A stretch of DNA of 64,000 nt from Methanooceanicella nereidis (GTDB lineage: Archaea > Halobacteriota > Methanocellia > Methanocellales > Methanocellaceae), in assembly GCF_021023085.1 (NCBI RefSeq), contig NZ_PGCK01000002.1, positions 124,001 to 188,000 on the forward strand. The letters are read 5' to 3'. The translations under genes were made by a program, and so were the position numbers. The notes under the pieces are model-generated. The model worked only from the letters and a program-made list of their open reading frames with translations, was not told the origin of the DNA and did no database searches. Shown here in pieces: positions 35,983-44,161 of the stretch (within the stretch, counting starts at the first letter, position 1; every line of letters starts with the position of its first letter).

Positions 35983-36106
35983 GACATCTCACTACAAAGG
36001 AATTACTAGTACTTATAACTTATGTTTAATTTTTAATATGTTCAAAATTTTATAGAAATGCACAATGGATATATATTAGAAATTCACAAGAGAGTGCGGA
36101 AATCAA

Positions 36107-37018
36107 ATGAAATGCGATAAGTGCAACAAGGAAGCTGTCATATTTCAAAAATATTCCGGGATGCACCTGTGCTCGACCCACCAGATGGCTGACGTTGAGC
36201 GTAAGATAAAGCGCAGGATGAGACAGGACAGGATGGTCCTGCCCGGCGACCACATAGCCGTAGGTATGAGCGGCGGAAAGGACAGCGCGGTGACGCTATC
36301 GATACTGGTCGAAACATTCAGCAAGCGGCCGGACATCAAATTCACCGCCATAACGATAGACGAAGGTATCGACGGGTACAGGAACTTTTCTATCCCAAAG
36401 GTCAAAGAGCTTTGCGATGAGCTCGGAGTAGACCATATCGTTGTATCGTTCAAGGAAGAGATCGGTCACACTCTTGACGATATATTGAAACGTGAGCGCA
36501 AAGAGGCTTCATGCACGTACTGCGGCGTTTTCAGAAGGACTCTCCTGAACAGGACAGCCCGCAGCATCGGCGCTAACAAGGTAGCGACCGGCCACAATCT
36601 TGACGACGACGCACAGGTCGTAATCATGAACATCATGAACGGCGACATCGAAAGGCTGGCGAGGATGCGCCCTGACAGGATACAGGACGGGCTGGTCCCG
36701 AGAATAAAGCCCCTGATGGATGTGCCCGAGAAAGAGATAGCATTGTATGCATTCTTAAAAGGCCTTCCGTTCTATATGGGAGAATGCCCTTACGCCAGGG
36801 AATCCCTGAGAGGCGAAATAAAGGACATGCTCAACGATTTTGAGAACAGGCACCCCGGAACGAAGTATTCCATAATGCGAGGCTTCGACGATATGATCGA
36901 CTGTATCAAAACGAAGTATCAGCAGGTACCTCTAAATAAATGCGAGATATGCGGAGAGCCGGGAATAAAAGGCGTATGTCAGACCTGTAAACTAAAGGAA
37001 AGAGTAAAAATTAACTAA
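36107..37018 (+). CDS. TtuA/Ncs6-family tRNA 2-thiolation enzyme
   Basis: 303 residues. N-terminal zinc finger (CDKCNK and LCSTH), PP-loop ATP site SGGKDS (55-60), the CTYC pair with GVFRR near residue 140, ATGHNLDDDAQ, a third Cys in GECPYARES near 225, and a C-terminal zinc ribbon (CEICGEPGIKGVCQTC). This is the TIGR00269 / CTU1-like family that thiolates tRNA uridines, with the catalytic cysteines binding an Fe-S cluster. It probably acts with an archaeal SAMP/ThiS-like sulfur carrier not seen here. It neighbours tRNA-Ile and the RtcB-archease pair, but nothing shows co-transcription. Confidence 0.92.
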   Translation: MKCDKCNKEAVIFQKYSGMHLCSTHQMADVERKIKRRMRQDRMVLPGDHIAVGMSGGKDSAVTLSILVETFSKRPDIKFTAITIDEGIDGYRNFSIPKVKELCDELGVDHIVVSFKEEIGHTLDDILKRERKEASCTYCGVFRRTLLNRTARSIGANKVATGHNLDDDAQVVIMNIMNGDIERLARMRPDRIQDGLVPRIKPLMDVPEKEIALYAFLKGLPFYMGECPYARESLRGEIKDMLNDFENRHPGTKYSIMRGFDDMIDCIKTKYQQVPLNKCEICGEPGIKGVCQTCKLKERVKIN

Positions 37019-37224
37019 AGATGCATTTGCATTGGTCACATGCCTTTACAGCATCACATCGCCTATATTTTTCGGATAGCACGATTGCCTCACCATTGGT
37101 TTATTTGTGGATTTTAGAGTTCATGACCTGTCCGGAAAATAATATTTACCCAAATAGACTGATTTTCAATGATGCAAATTGATACGAACATATAGAATAT
37201 AAAGTGCAGGATCATATTTGCCCG

Positions 37225-37260
37225 GGTTGAAGACACTCTGAAGGTAACCCTCCTTCAACC
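37225..37260. terminator. Hairpin between converging ttuA-like and rtcB genes
   Basis: GGTTGAAG (37225-37232) pairs exactly with CTTCAACC (37253-37260). The 20-base loop holds a weaker GAAGG/CCCTCC pairing. It is placed to end transcription from either side, though the flanking T-tracts are short. It may instead be part of a small RNA. Confidence 0.4.
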
Positions 37261-37313
37261 TGTAAAAAATAACCAGACGAAAAAAGACCTTACTAAAATA
37301 GTACAGCGAAGGG

Positions 37314-38744
37314 TCATCCCTTCGCTACCGCTATCGGCACAAGCCTTGCGACTTTTTTGGAGATGCCAAGCCTGTGAACGACCTCTATGACGTCGTCTAT
37401 ATCTTTGTAAACCTCGGGGGCCTCTTCCGCAATGGCGGAGTCTTTCGGAGCCTTGACAATGATACCCATTTCCAGAAGCTCCTTTTTGATCTCGCTTCCC
37501 CTGACCTCTTTTTTAGCGGCATGCCTGCTCATGACCCTGCCGGCCCCATGGCATGTGCTGCCGAATGTGGTCTCCATGGCTTTTTGAGTGCCTACAAGGA
37601 CATATGATGCGCTTCCCATGCTTCCCGGGATTATGACCGGCTGGCCCACATTTCTAAAAGCGACAGGGACTTCCTCTCTGCCCGGCGCGAACGCTCTTGT
37701 AGCCCCTTTTCTGTGAACGCAGACCTTTACCCGCTTACCGTTGATGTCGTGCTCCTCGAACTTGGCCACATTGTGAGCGACATCATATAGCAGGTCCATT
37801 TTTATTTCCGACTTGTAATAATCGTTAAACGTCTCCCTGACCCAGTGAGAGATCACCTGGCGGTTTGCCCATGCATAGTTAGCAGCTGCTGCCATCGCCG
37901 AAATATAGTCTTTTGCCTCTTCAGAAGATAACGGCGCACATGCAAGCTGCCTGTCGTAGAGCTTTATGCCGTATTTTCTTGAAGCCTTTTCCAGTACCTT
38001 AATATAGTCAGTGCATATCTGATGCCCGGCGCCTCTTGAGCCGCAGTGGATCATGACAGTGACCTTCCCTTCCTCGAGACCGAAAGCTTTGGCTACCTGC
38101 TCATCATAGATCTTTTCAACGTACTGTATCTCCAGGAAGTGGTTACCGCTTCCCAGTGTGCCCAGTTGTGACCTGCCCCGCTCATGCGCCTTTTTGCTGA
38201 CCTTCGCAAAATTGGCGCCTTTCATCTCCCCGTTCTCTTCGCAGTGCTCAAGGTCAGCTTTGACCCCATAGCCATTTTCTACTGCCCATCTCGCGCCTTT
38301 CTCGAATACTTCGTTAAGCACCGTGTCGGAAACGCGCAGCTTTGACTCCGAGCCAAGCCCGGAAGGCACATTATGATAAAGCCGTTCTATAAGGTTATCG
38401 GCATCCTTTCTAATATCCTCGACCTTAAGGTCTGACTTTAACAGCCTTACTCCGCAGTTAATGTCAAAGCCTACGCCGCCGGGGCTTATCACGCCGGTAT
38501 CCAGGTCAAAAGCAGCTACGCCGCCGATGGGAAACCCATAGCCTATATGGGCGTCAGGCATCGCCATGGCATACTTTTGGATGCCGGGCAGAGTGGCGAC
38601 GTTCGCGACCTGCTCTATGCTGCCATCCTCGAGGTCCTTGATCAGCTTATCCGATAAAAATATCCTTCCGGGGACTTTCATATCCGGTTTGTAGCTCTGC
38701 GGGACTTCCCAGATATCTTCGTCCACCTTTACAAGTTCAACCAT
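37314..38744 (-). CDS. rtcB: tRNA-splicing ligase RtcB
   Basis: 476 residues, full length, no intein. It joins 2',3'-cyclic phosphate and 5'-OH RNA ends using GTP and Mn2+. Metal ligands and active-site motifs are all seen: GGVGFDINCGVRLL near residue 90, LGSGNHFLEIQ near 203, HCGSRGAGHQ, YDVAHN and the guanylylated His in STCHGAGRVMSRH near 395. The ATG at 38744 has a GAGGGAA site; five extra codons to 38759 are rejected. Archease lies directly upstream, with a 12-base gap, and is required for multiple turnover. It ligates intron-containing tRNAs such as the tRNA-Ile at 35886. Confidence 0.97.
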   Translation of the reverse strand: MVELVKVDEDIWEVPQSYKPDMKVPGRIFLSDKLIKDLEDGSIEQVANVATLPGIQKYAMAMPDAHIGYGFPIGGVAAFDLDTGVISPGGVGFDINCGVRLLKSDLKVEDIRKDADNLIERLYHNVPSGLGSESKLRVSDTVLNEVFEKGARWAVENGYGVKADLEHCEENGEMKGANFAKVSKKAHERGRSQLGTLGSGNHFLEIQYVEKIYDEQVAKAFGLEEGKVTVMIHCGSRGAGHQICTDYIKVLEKASRKYGIKLYDRQLACAPLSSEEAKDYISAMAAAANYAWANRQVISHWVRETFNDYYKSEIKMDLLYDVAHNVAKFEEHDINGKRVKVCVHRKGATRAFAPGREEVPVAFRNVGQPVIIPGSMGSASYVLVGTQKAMETTFGSTCHGAGRVMSRHAAKKEVRGSEIKKELLEMGIIVKAPKDSAIAEEAPEVYKDIDDVIEVVHRLGISKKVARLVPIAVAKG

Positions 38745-38755
38745 GACTGTTTCCC

Positions 38756-39184
38756 TCAAATGTCCAATAATATTTGTGCTTCATATAGGTTATCTTTCTT
38801 TTCAACGCGAAGATCGTGAAAAGTGACGGCTTTGATGTGCATCGATATCTGATGTTTTTCATCGTCGATTTTTTCTCCGTAAGCCTTTCCGGTCAAAGTA
38901 TACTGCCCATCGGATCTTTTCACGCTGGCCTCGAATTTTCCGAAGACGAGCTTTTCAACCTCTAACAGGTATAAGAGCTCGGATATCCAGCCATGAAGTA
39001 AAAAGTCCAGGTCATCGTCAGTGACCTCCACGTCGCGGACTACATCCGTATTTACGTTCCCGGCATCGATTATCAGGTTAAATGTCGCCCTGGCGGCATT
39101 GACGAACGCCTCGTCGACAGTCCTGCCATAAGCGATAAATTCGGCGTCTGCCGTATGCTCCAAATACTCAAAATCTGCTTTCAT
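38756..39184 (-). CDS. Archease, RtcB activator
   Basis: 142 residues. It starts FEYLEHTADAEFIAYG with the H-T-ADAxxxAYG signature, followed by the DDLDFLLHGWISELLYLLE helix, and ends in HDLRVEKKDNLYEAQILLDI. The family binds a metal through Asp/His residues and helps RtcB become guanylylated. It is the first gene of the archease-rtcB operon. Confidence 0.95.
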   Translation of the reverse strand: MKADFEYLEHTADAEFIAYGRTVDEAFVNAARATFNLIIDAGNVNTDVVRDVEVTDDDLDFLLHGWISELLYLLEVEKLVFGKFEASVKRSDGQYTLTGKAYGEKIDDEKHQISMHIKAVTFHDLRVEKKDNLYEAQILLDI

Positions 39185-39214
39185 ACGAATACGCCACTAA
39201 AAAATATTTGACAG

Positions 39215-39448
39215 CTAATATAAATAGCTCACTAACATGCTGTCATCAATAATATCAATATATTTAGCCTGCATAGCGGAGACATAAAGATAATTGTCCC
39301 CTACCGGGATCTTAATATCAGAGGGCTTTGGCCTCTTAATCGCGGTCGGCAGAAGTATCGCGCCTCCGCAGGAGGTGCACACACGGTAATCCCTCTTCTG
39401 CTCCTTTATGTAATTTAGGACCGAATCACTAATGCGAAATTGTTTCAC
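39215..39448 (-). CDS. Small conserved archaeal protein with a CxxC motif
   Basis: 77 residues. N-terminal helix (ISDSVLNYIKEQ), then YRVCTSCGGAILLPTAIKRPKPSD, a single zinc-ribbon half (CTSCGG) followed by a lysine-rich strand, and a YLYVSAMQAKYIDIID end. A similar short family with CxxCGG-x-LLPT occurs in methanogens; its function is not known. It lies 30 bases upstream of archease in the same direction, so co-expression with rtcB is likely. Confidence 0.7.
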   Translation of the reverse strand: MKQFRISDSVLNYIKEQKRDYRVCTSCGGAILLPTAIKRPKPSDIKIPVGDNYLYVSAMQAKYIDIIDDSMLVSYLY

Positions 39449-39919
39449 GTAATCACCGTTTTGATAGGATAGGTTAAAATAATGTTTAGTTTAAATAAAC
39501 TTGTCGGAAGGTATGACAGGAATTCCAAATAATACTTGCTTTGGTCATGATTTTATCAAGAGGTATGCAAAAGTAATAATTAATATGAAATTATGACTGA
39601 TAGATATTGATAAAATGTTGCTATTCGGCAACCCGGGCGTTTAATATTTTCATGTAGCAAAAAGGCCTCATGAAAACAATGCTGGAAAACGGTATTCCTG
39701 CAAAGCAAAGGCATTATGATGTAAAGGACTTTGTATTCGTTTTTTAAAAGCCCTCCAAATAAAAAAGGGCAAGCGTATCCCCCATGTAAAAAAATAAAAT
39801 ACCGGCGATAGAGGTAAATATTAATACTTAGGGGTGTAATTATTACGAGTAGTTTAAATACCTTATTAATCGATCGGGGTTAAGGTGGGGAAAGCTCGAG
39901 CAGATATAATTTTGATTGT
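39449..39919. other. Intergenic region before the HEAT-repeat gene
   Basis: About 470 bases without a gene. GCCCT (39750) can pair with AGGGC (near 39766). A TATA-like GTTTAAATACC at about 39851 probably drives the gene at 39920. No tRNA, repeat array or small frame is supported. Confidence 0.4.
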
Positions 39920-41974
39920 GTGGTGATTGAAGTGGTAGAATATCCGACTGCAGGCTGGGACCAGGAAAAGTTAAAGGAAGCGCTCAAAGGCAGTGACGTC
40001 ATGATGAAGCTGGGCGCTATTAGAGTATTGCAGGAAAACCCAAAGGAGGAGCATGTCAGACCTCTGATAGAGGCGCTCAACGACCAGGAAAGGCTCGTCA
40101 GGATCAACGCTGCAATAGCGCTTGGCAAAATAAAGAACCCGCTTGCCGTGATCGCACTGTTATATCACATCGTCTCGGATGAGGACAAAGACGTACAGTT
40201 ATATTCATTATGGGCATACAGGCAGATCGATTTTGCGAAGGCATCCCCAAGGCTCGTTAAAGTGCTGATGGAGAGCACCAACGAGGACATGATAAGGTTC
40301 GCCGCGAACGAGATAAGGCAAAAGTCCGATTATAAGGCGGTAGAGTCGCTTATTCAGAACTTTGAGAGCAAGCAATTTTATACCTGGTACGACCTCGACA
40401 TCAAGACCGTCAACGCCCTTTACACGATAGGCTACATGACTGTGGAGCAGCTTGTAAAATGCCTTGACAGCGATGACCTGAGAGTCAGTATAAATGCGAT
40501 CTATACACTTGGCAAGATAGGAGATGAAAGGTCCGTACAGCCACTCATCAGCCACATACAATCGGGAAACATCGAAGTCCGTTCCAGGATAAGCGACGCC
40601 CTGATAAAGATCGGAAGAGCATCCGTCCCCGGCCTTATTAAACTGCTGGAGGATAAGGACCGCGAAATAAAATGGATAGCGGCCTACACTCTGGGTAAGC
40701 TTGGCCCGGAGGCTGAATCCGCCCTTATTAACGCATTGAACGAGAAAGGCCCGCAAGCAAGTGAAGATGTGATTTATGCGCTGGGCATAGCCGGAGGCGT
40801 GACATCGTTTGACGTGCTTTACAATATCTATAACGTCTCGATGGACGAGAGCGTGAAGGCATGGTCATTGATCAGCCTCGCGAACATCGTGGCCCGGGAC
40901 TATCAGCACTTGAAGGGACATAAGGGTATCAACAGTTTCCTCGACACCCTCGGAGAGCAGCTAAAGCCCCATATGCTCCTGAACTATAATACTCTCTACT
41001 CCCTGGGTAAGATCTACGTATCAAGGGCTTTAAGCCCGTCTAACATTGAGGACTTCATGACCAACGTCGAGACGTCTGTCAAGTGTTTTGATCTGTCCCT
41101 CATAGAGAAGGATAACATCATCGCTAAAACCTACAGGCTGTTATACGGCTCATACCTGAAACTGATGACCTCGAAGTCGCCGGAGATAATGGACTACATC
41201 GATAAGGACATCAATGACTTTAAGAAAGAGGCAGAGAAAGCTGCGAACAAGAAAGAGATAATTTTCCTTCTGGGAAGAGTGCTCGCGCAATTGCGCACCG
41301 CCTATGAGGATAAGAACTACAAGTTCGTCAACAAGTTCGCGGAATATGTCGACCTTTGCCTTACGATGGAAGAGTTCCTGGCCGAGGAAGCCGAGATAAT
41401 GGAAACGGCTAAAAGAACGTCCCAGAAAGAGCTTACGACGCTGCATAAGGATATTGAGATCATCCAGAGAAAGCTCAATACCCTGTTAGCGAGCTTCGGT
41501 GCCGGGGAAGATGGCGATTCTTCCGCACAGATATACAGGCTTTCGACAGAACTGGCGAAAATGGACACCGGCATGTATGAGGATTACAGAATAGTGGAGT
41601 CCTGCCTGAAGAATATCGTCAGCCGCACGAAACTGCCGGAAGACATCAAGTCGGACCTGTACTATAAGATACTCATGATCGGCAAGAATGGCATAACCCA
41701 GGTCGAGCTAGTGGTAGACCAGATATTAAAGGAGCTGGGAGTCCAAAAGCCCGAAGCGGCGGAGGCAGTAGTTATGCCGGGTGAAGGAGCCGAAGCCACC
41801 GGGGAAAAGAAGTCAAAGGCCTTAGAATACATCGCGATCGTGGTATTATTGATCCTGATAGCGATAGTGGTAATATTGGCGCTGAACAAGTTCGGGTACA
41901 TTAAGCTCCCGTACACATTCCCGATAGAATGGCTTAACCCTGCGTTAATGCATGAGATGCTGTTGAACCAGTGA
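39920..41974 (+). CDS. Membrane-anchored HEAT-repeat protein
   Basis: 684 residues. Residues 15-330 contain eight or more HEAT/PBS-lyase repeats, clearest in VRPLIEALNDQERLVRINAAIALGKI, VQPLISHIQSGNIEVRSRISDALIKI and VPGLIKLLEDKDREIKWIAAYTLGKL. From 330 to 610 it is helical and charged with coiled-coil character (KDIEIIQRKLNTLL). A single membrane helix (YIAIVVLLILIAIVVILAL, about 636-655) is followed by a 30-residue C-terminus. It is probably a scaffold held at the membrane with the repeats in the cytoplasm. GTG at 39920 is the start that fits best; the next codon is also GTG. Confidence 0.8.
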   Translation: MVIEVVEYPTAGWDQEKLKEALKGSDVMMKLGAIRVLQENPKEEHVRPLIEALNDQERLVRINAAIALGKIKNPLAVIALLYHIVSDEDKDVQLYSLWAYRQIDFAKASPRLVKVLMESTNEDMIRFAANEIRQKSDYKAVESLIQNFESKQFYTWYDLDIKTVNALYTIGYMTVEQLVKCLDSDDLRVSINAIYTLGKIGDERSVQPLISHIQSGNIEVRSRISDALIKIGRASVPGLIKLLEDKDREIKWIAAYTLGKLGPEAESALINALNEKGPQASEDVIYALGIAGGVTSFDVLYNIYNVSMDESVKAWSLISLANIVARDYQHLKGHKGINSFLDTLGEQLKPHMLLNYNTLYSLGKIYVSRALSPSNIEDFMTNVETSVKCFDLSLIEKDNIIAKTYRLLYGSYLKLMTSKSPEIMDYIDKDINDFKKEAEKAANKKEIIFLLGRVLAQLRTAYEDKNYKFVNKFAEYVDLCLTMEEFLAEEAEIMETAKRTSQKELTTLHKDIEIIQRKLNTLLASFGAGEDGDSSAQIYRLSTELAKMDTGMYEDYRIVESCLKNIVSRTKLPEDIKSDLYYKILMIGKNGITQVELVVDQILKELGVQKPEAAEAVVMPGEGAEATGEKKSKALEYIAIVVLLILIAIVVILALNKFGYIKLPYTFPIEWLNPALMHEMLLNQ

Positions 41975-42003
41975 TATTAACGGCATCGATTTTTTAACTT
42001 TTT

Positions 42004-42441
42004 TTGCGTCATACCCTGCATTTCGATATTATTTTTGATAATATTTTAAAACGTTCTGAGCATATCCTTGCTACAGGAAAAACGATGGCGAATTATTCTA
42101 CTCATGGGATATCTTTTTTTGATATGATCAGCTTTAGCCGGGATTTTCCGGAAATAGAGGATGCTGAGGGATATATCGAGGTCAGAGATTACTTTGATCC
42201 TAAAAATATTAAAAAGAAATATTTTTACCGTGTCGGCGACGGGCTTAATATCAATTTCGTGAATTGCGAATACGTTGATTGCGACGGCGTCTATTCCATA
42301 AAGCATCTCATATCCGCTGCCTATCGTGGAAAGGCCGTACATATTGAAGGTTATATGCCATGCCCGGTTTGCCAGGGGCAGGGAAGACAGGGATATAGTT
42401 GTGAGGCGAAATTTTCACTGGATATTGTGTACAAAGGATAG
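42004..42441 (+). CDS. Hypothetical protein with a terminal CxxC cluster
   Basis: Not recognised. The open frame runs from a TTG at 42004 (145 residues); the first ATG is 42085 (118 residues), and neither has a clear ribosome binding site. The C-terminal part, GYMPCPVCQGQGRQGYSC, has CPVC and a later Cys like half of a DnaJ-type zinc repeat (CPxCxGxG), with the middle rich in Tyr and Asp. It follows the HEAT gene by 29 bases and may be coupled to it. Confidence 0.5.
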   Translation: MRHTLHFDIIFDNILKRSEHILATGKTMANYSTHGISFFDMISFSRDFPEIEDAEGYIEVRDYFDPKNIKKKYFYRVGDGLNINFVNCEYVDCDGVYSIKHLISAAYRGKAVHIEGYMPCPVCQGQGRQGYSCEAKFSLDIVYKG

Positions 42442-42732
42442 ACTTATCGATCCCGTAATTACTGAAAGGATATAGGAATATTCTAAATGAATGATGAAAA
42501 TATCCAGAAAACGGATCATAAATGACCGGTATAAAATAAGAAAACGTCGCCATTCATTAAAATAAATTGTCCGTTAAGCATCATTTTAGTTATAAAATTT
42601 ATTTTTCAGATATACAATAAAGACAGGGCTGCAATAGTAAAAAAGCTCCCATTAACCTTAAATTTCATTATTCGGTCCGAAAAAATACGTTTTTTTAAAA
42701 ATATGGATATTATTGTACATAATTAATCAATA

Positions 42733-42851
42733 ATATTTATATAGACTGTATTATTATCATATTACTTCAGGAATAAAAGATAGCAAAGCTATTGTTCTCG
42801 GATCTGGCGCATATACCTGTAAGAACAGGGCCCGTCCGAGGAGGTGATAGC
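42733..42851 (+). promoter_or_regulatory. TATA box and structured leader of the 32-residue protein
   Basis: A TATA element (TATTTATATAGAC, 42733-42745) predicts a start near 42765 and an 87-base leader. It folds compactly: CTCGGA (42797-42802) with TCCGAG (42835-42840), GGC (42806-42808) with GCC (42830-42832), and a hairpin CCTGT-AAGA-ACAGG (42816-42829). The GAGGTGAT ribosome binding site (42841-42848) follows the stem with no gap, so folding could alter access to it. It matches no riboswitch class I know. The 290 bases before the TATA box (from 42442) are AT-rich and gene-free. Confidence 0.45.
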
Positions 42852-42950
42852 ATGGTTAATTCAAACATTGGCATAAATATAATGAGAGTAACCACGATCC
42901 TGTTGATCGGAACTGCGATCGCCATAGGTGCTCTGAAGACATTATTCTGA
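42852..42950 (+). CDS. Small single-helix membrane protein, 32 residues
   Basis: The product is MVNSNIGINIMRVTTILLIG followed by TAIAIGALKTLF. One uncharged helix (TTILLIGTAIAIGAL) spans the membrane with an Arg before and a Lys after. The start has a textbook GAGGTGAT site three bases before ATG, a TATA box and a structured leader; the strength of these signals for such a short frame argues it is real. No relative is recognised. A weak hairpin at 43024-43043 follows. Confidence 0.65.
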   Translation: MVNSNIGINIMRVTTILLIGTAIAIGALKTLF

Positions 42951-43023
42951 AAAACCGGAATAACGTAAGACGAGATATATCGTCGGGAAAAGCCATTCAA
43001 AAATTAAATTACGAGACAGGATA

Positions 43024-43043
43024 AGGGCTATAAAAATAGCCTT
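43024..43043 (+). terminator. Weak hairpin after the 32-residue gene
   Basis: AAGGGCTA pairs with TAGCCTT (one G-T pair) around a six-base loop, and a five-T run begins at 43052. It is a plausible terminator for the small gene. Confidence 0.35.
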
Positions 43044-43113
43044 AATTAGTCGTTTTTGTCTTTTTTAAGCTGATGCCGGCCATTATTTGAGCATATCAAA
43101 TAATGTTATCCTA

Positions 43114-43713
43114 TTACTTTCTTTTCAGCGCTATGATACATAAAGACATCATGATCGCCATAAATGCCATAGCTCCGGTCATTCCGGGTGTTGATGCCTT
43201 TGTCGCCGATGCGGGCATCTGCGATGGTGTCGGTGAAATTATTGATGTCGGCGAAGGAATGGTCTCCGGAACGCTATCGGTATCGTCAGAAGTACCGCTT
43301 ATCCTTTGCCAGTTCGGTATCGCAATGTTCGCAGTGCCTGTCCCCTGGCCTTCTTTCAGCTCCATTATGGCAAAGTACACATTACCGTCATTTACCGCTT
43401 CAATGTAATATTTCCCGACAGGGACCCTTGTGAAAGTGTATGTTCCGGGGGCTGCTTTGGCCGGGTCCGCGGTAACCACCTGTGGATTATCAGGCAAAGG
43501 CACGATATTTCCCTTACCACCTGTTTCCTCATCATAATAGTAAAGAGTGACTACTGTGCCCGTTATGTCCCCTAACCTGACCTGCTCAGGCAATACCGGC
43601 GATGCCGAAACATCCTGTGCCAGTGATATACTGGAGGCAAATACCGTTACTGCTATCATTAAAGCAGTGATCGATAAGGGAATGATACCGTTTTGCATGT
43701 TCTTCAATGACAT
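43114..43713 (-). CDS. Surface protein with a PGF-CTERM-like sorting tail
   Basis: 199 residues. A signal peptide (SITALMIAVTVFASSISLA) and a beta-rich carboxypeptidase-regulatory-like domain (GDITGTVVTLYYYDEETGG, then GTYTFTRVPVGKYYIEAVND) lead to a Ser/Thr/Pro stalk (PETIPSPTSIISPTPSQMP) and a C-terminal PGMTGAMAFMAIMMSLCIIA with final LKRK. That end has the layout of archaeosortase substrates: Pro-Gly, membrane helix, basic tail. It is probably cleaved and lipid-anchored at the S-layer. A TAGGAGACGG site precedes the ATG. Function beyond surface display is unknown. Confidence 0.8.
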   Translation of the reverse strand: MSLKNMQNGIIPLSITALMIAVTVFASSISLAQDVSASPVLPEQVRLGDITGTVVTLYYYDEETGGKGNIVPLPDNPQVVTADPAKAAPGTYTFTRVPVGKYYIEAVNDGNVYFAIMELKEGQGTGTANIAIPNWQRISGTSDDTDSVPETIPSPTSIISPTPSQMPASATKASTPGMTGAMAFMAIMMSLCIIALKRK

Positions 43714-43817
43714 TGCCGTCTCCTAAATAAAAATCGGGGCGTAAAGCAAAAAAATTTTCTACTACTTCGCCCCTCGTTTTGACATAATTGGTATTTACTA
43801 CCGCTAATAAAAGATAC

Positions 43818-43973
43818 TTACATCGGATAGACTGAGCTCGTTACGTCTTTATCGATGATGCATTCTTTTACGTCTCTCCTGCAGCCGGGACACTCCTTGT
43901 CCTCTTTGTGGATCTCTGCTCCACAGTGCTGGCATTCGGCGCATACAGCTCCTCTCATCTCTTCCTTGGCCAT
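43818..43973 (-). CDS. 51-residue zinc-ribbon protein
   Basis: The product opens MAKEEMRGAVCAECQHCGAE and continues IHKEDKECPGCRRDVKECII. Cysteines at CAEC, HC, CPGC and ECII fit a small zinc ribbon of two CxxC knuckles. A GGTGAT site lies upstream on the minus strand. Such one-domain ribbons are frequent in methanogens and may bind nucleic acid or act as adaptors; the actual partner is unknown. Confidence 0.75.
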   Translation of the reverse strand: MAKEEMRGAVCAECQHCGAEIHKEDKECPGCRRDVKECIIDKDVTSSVYPM

Positions 43974-44161
43974 ATTATTATCACCAAATAAAACATATTA
44001 TCCAGAATATATAATAATAAGGTTGATTTTAAGCGAAAATATACTAGCATTGCACACTAATTTTTATGGATAATGAATAATTGATTATTATATAAAGTAA
44101 GCTATAATAAAAAATAGGAAAGTAGACACAAGTATACATGATCTTAAAAAATTAATATCCA

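Noticed and set aside
37314-38744. Intein in RtcB, as in some archaea
   Set aside because: The gene has normal length, with all catalytic motifs at normal distances.
42767-43000. Antisense 77-codon frame over the 32-residue gene
   Set aside because: The sense strand has a TATA box, structured leader and perfect ribosome binding site; the antisense frame has none.
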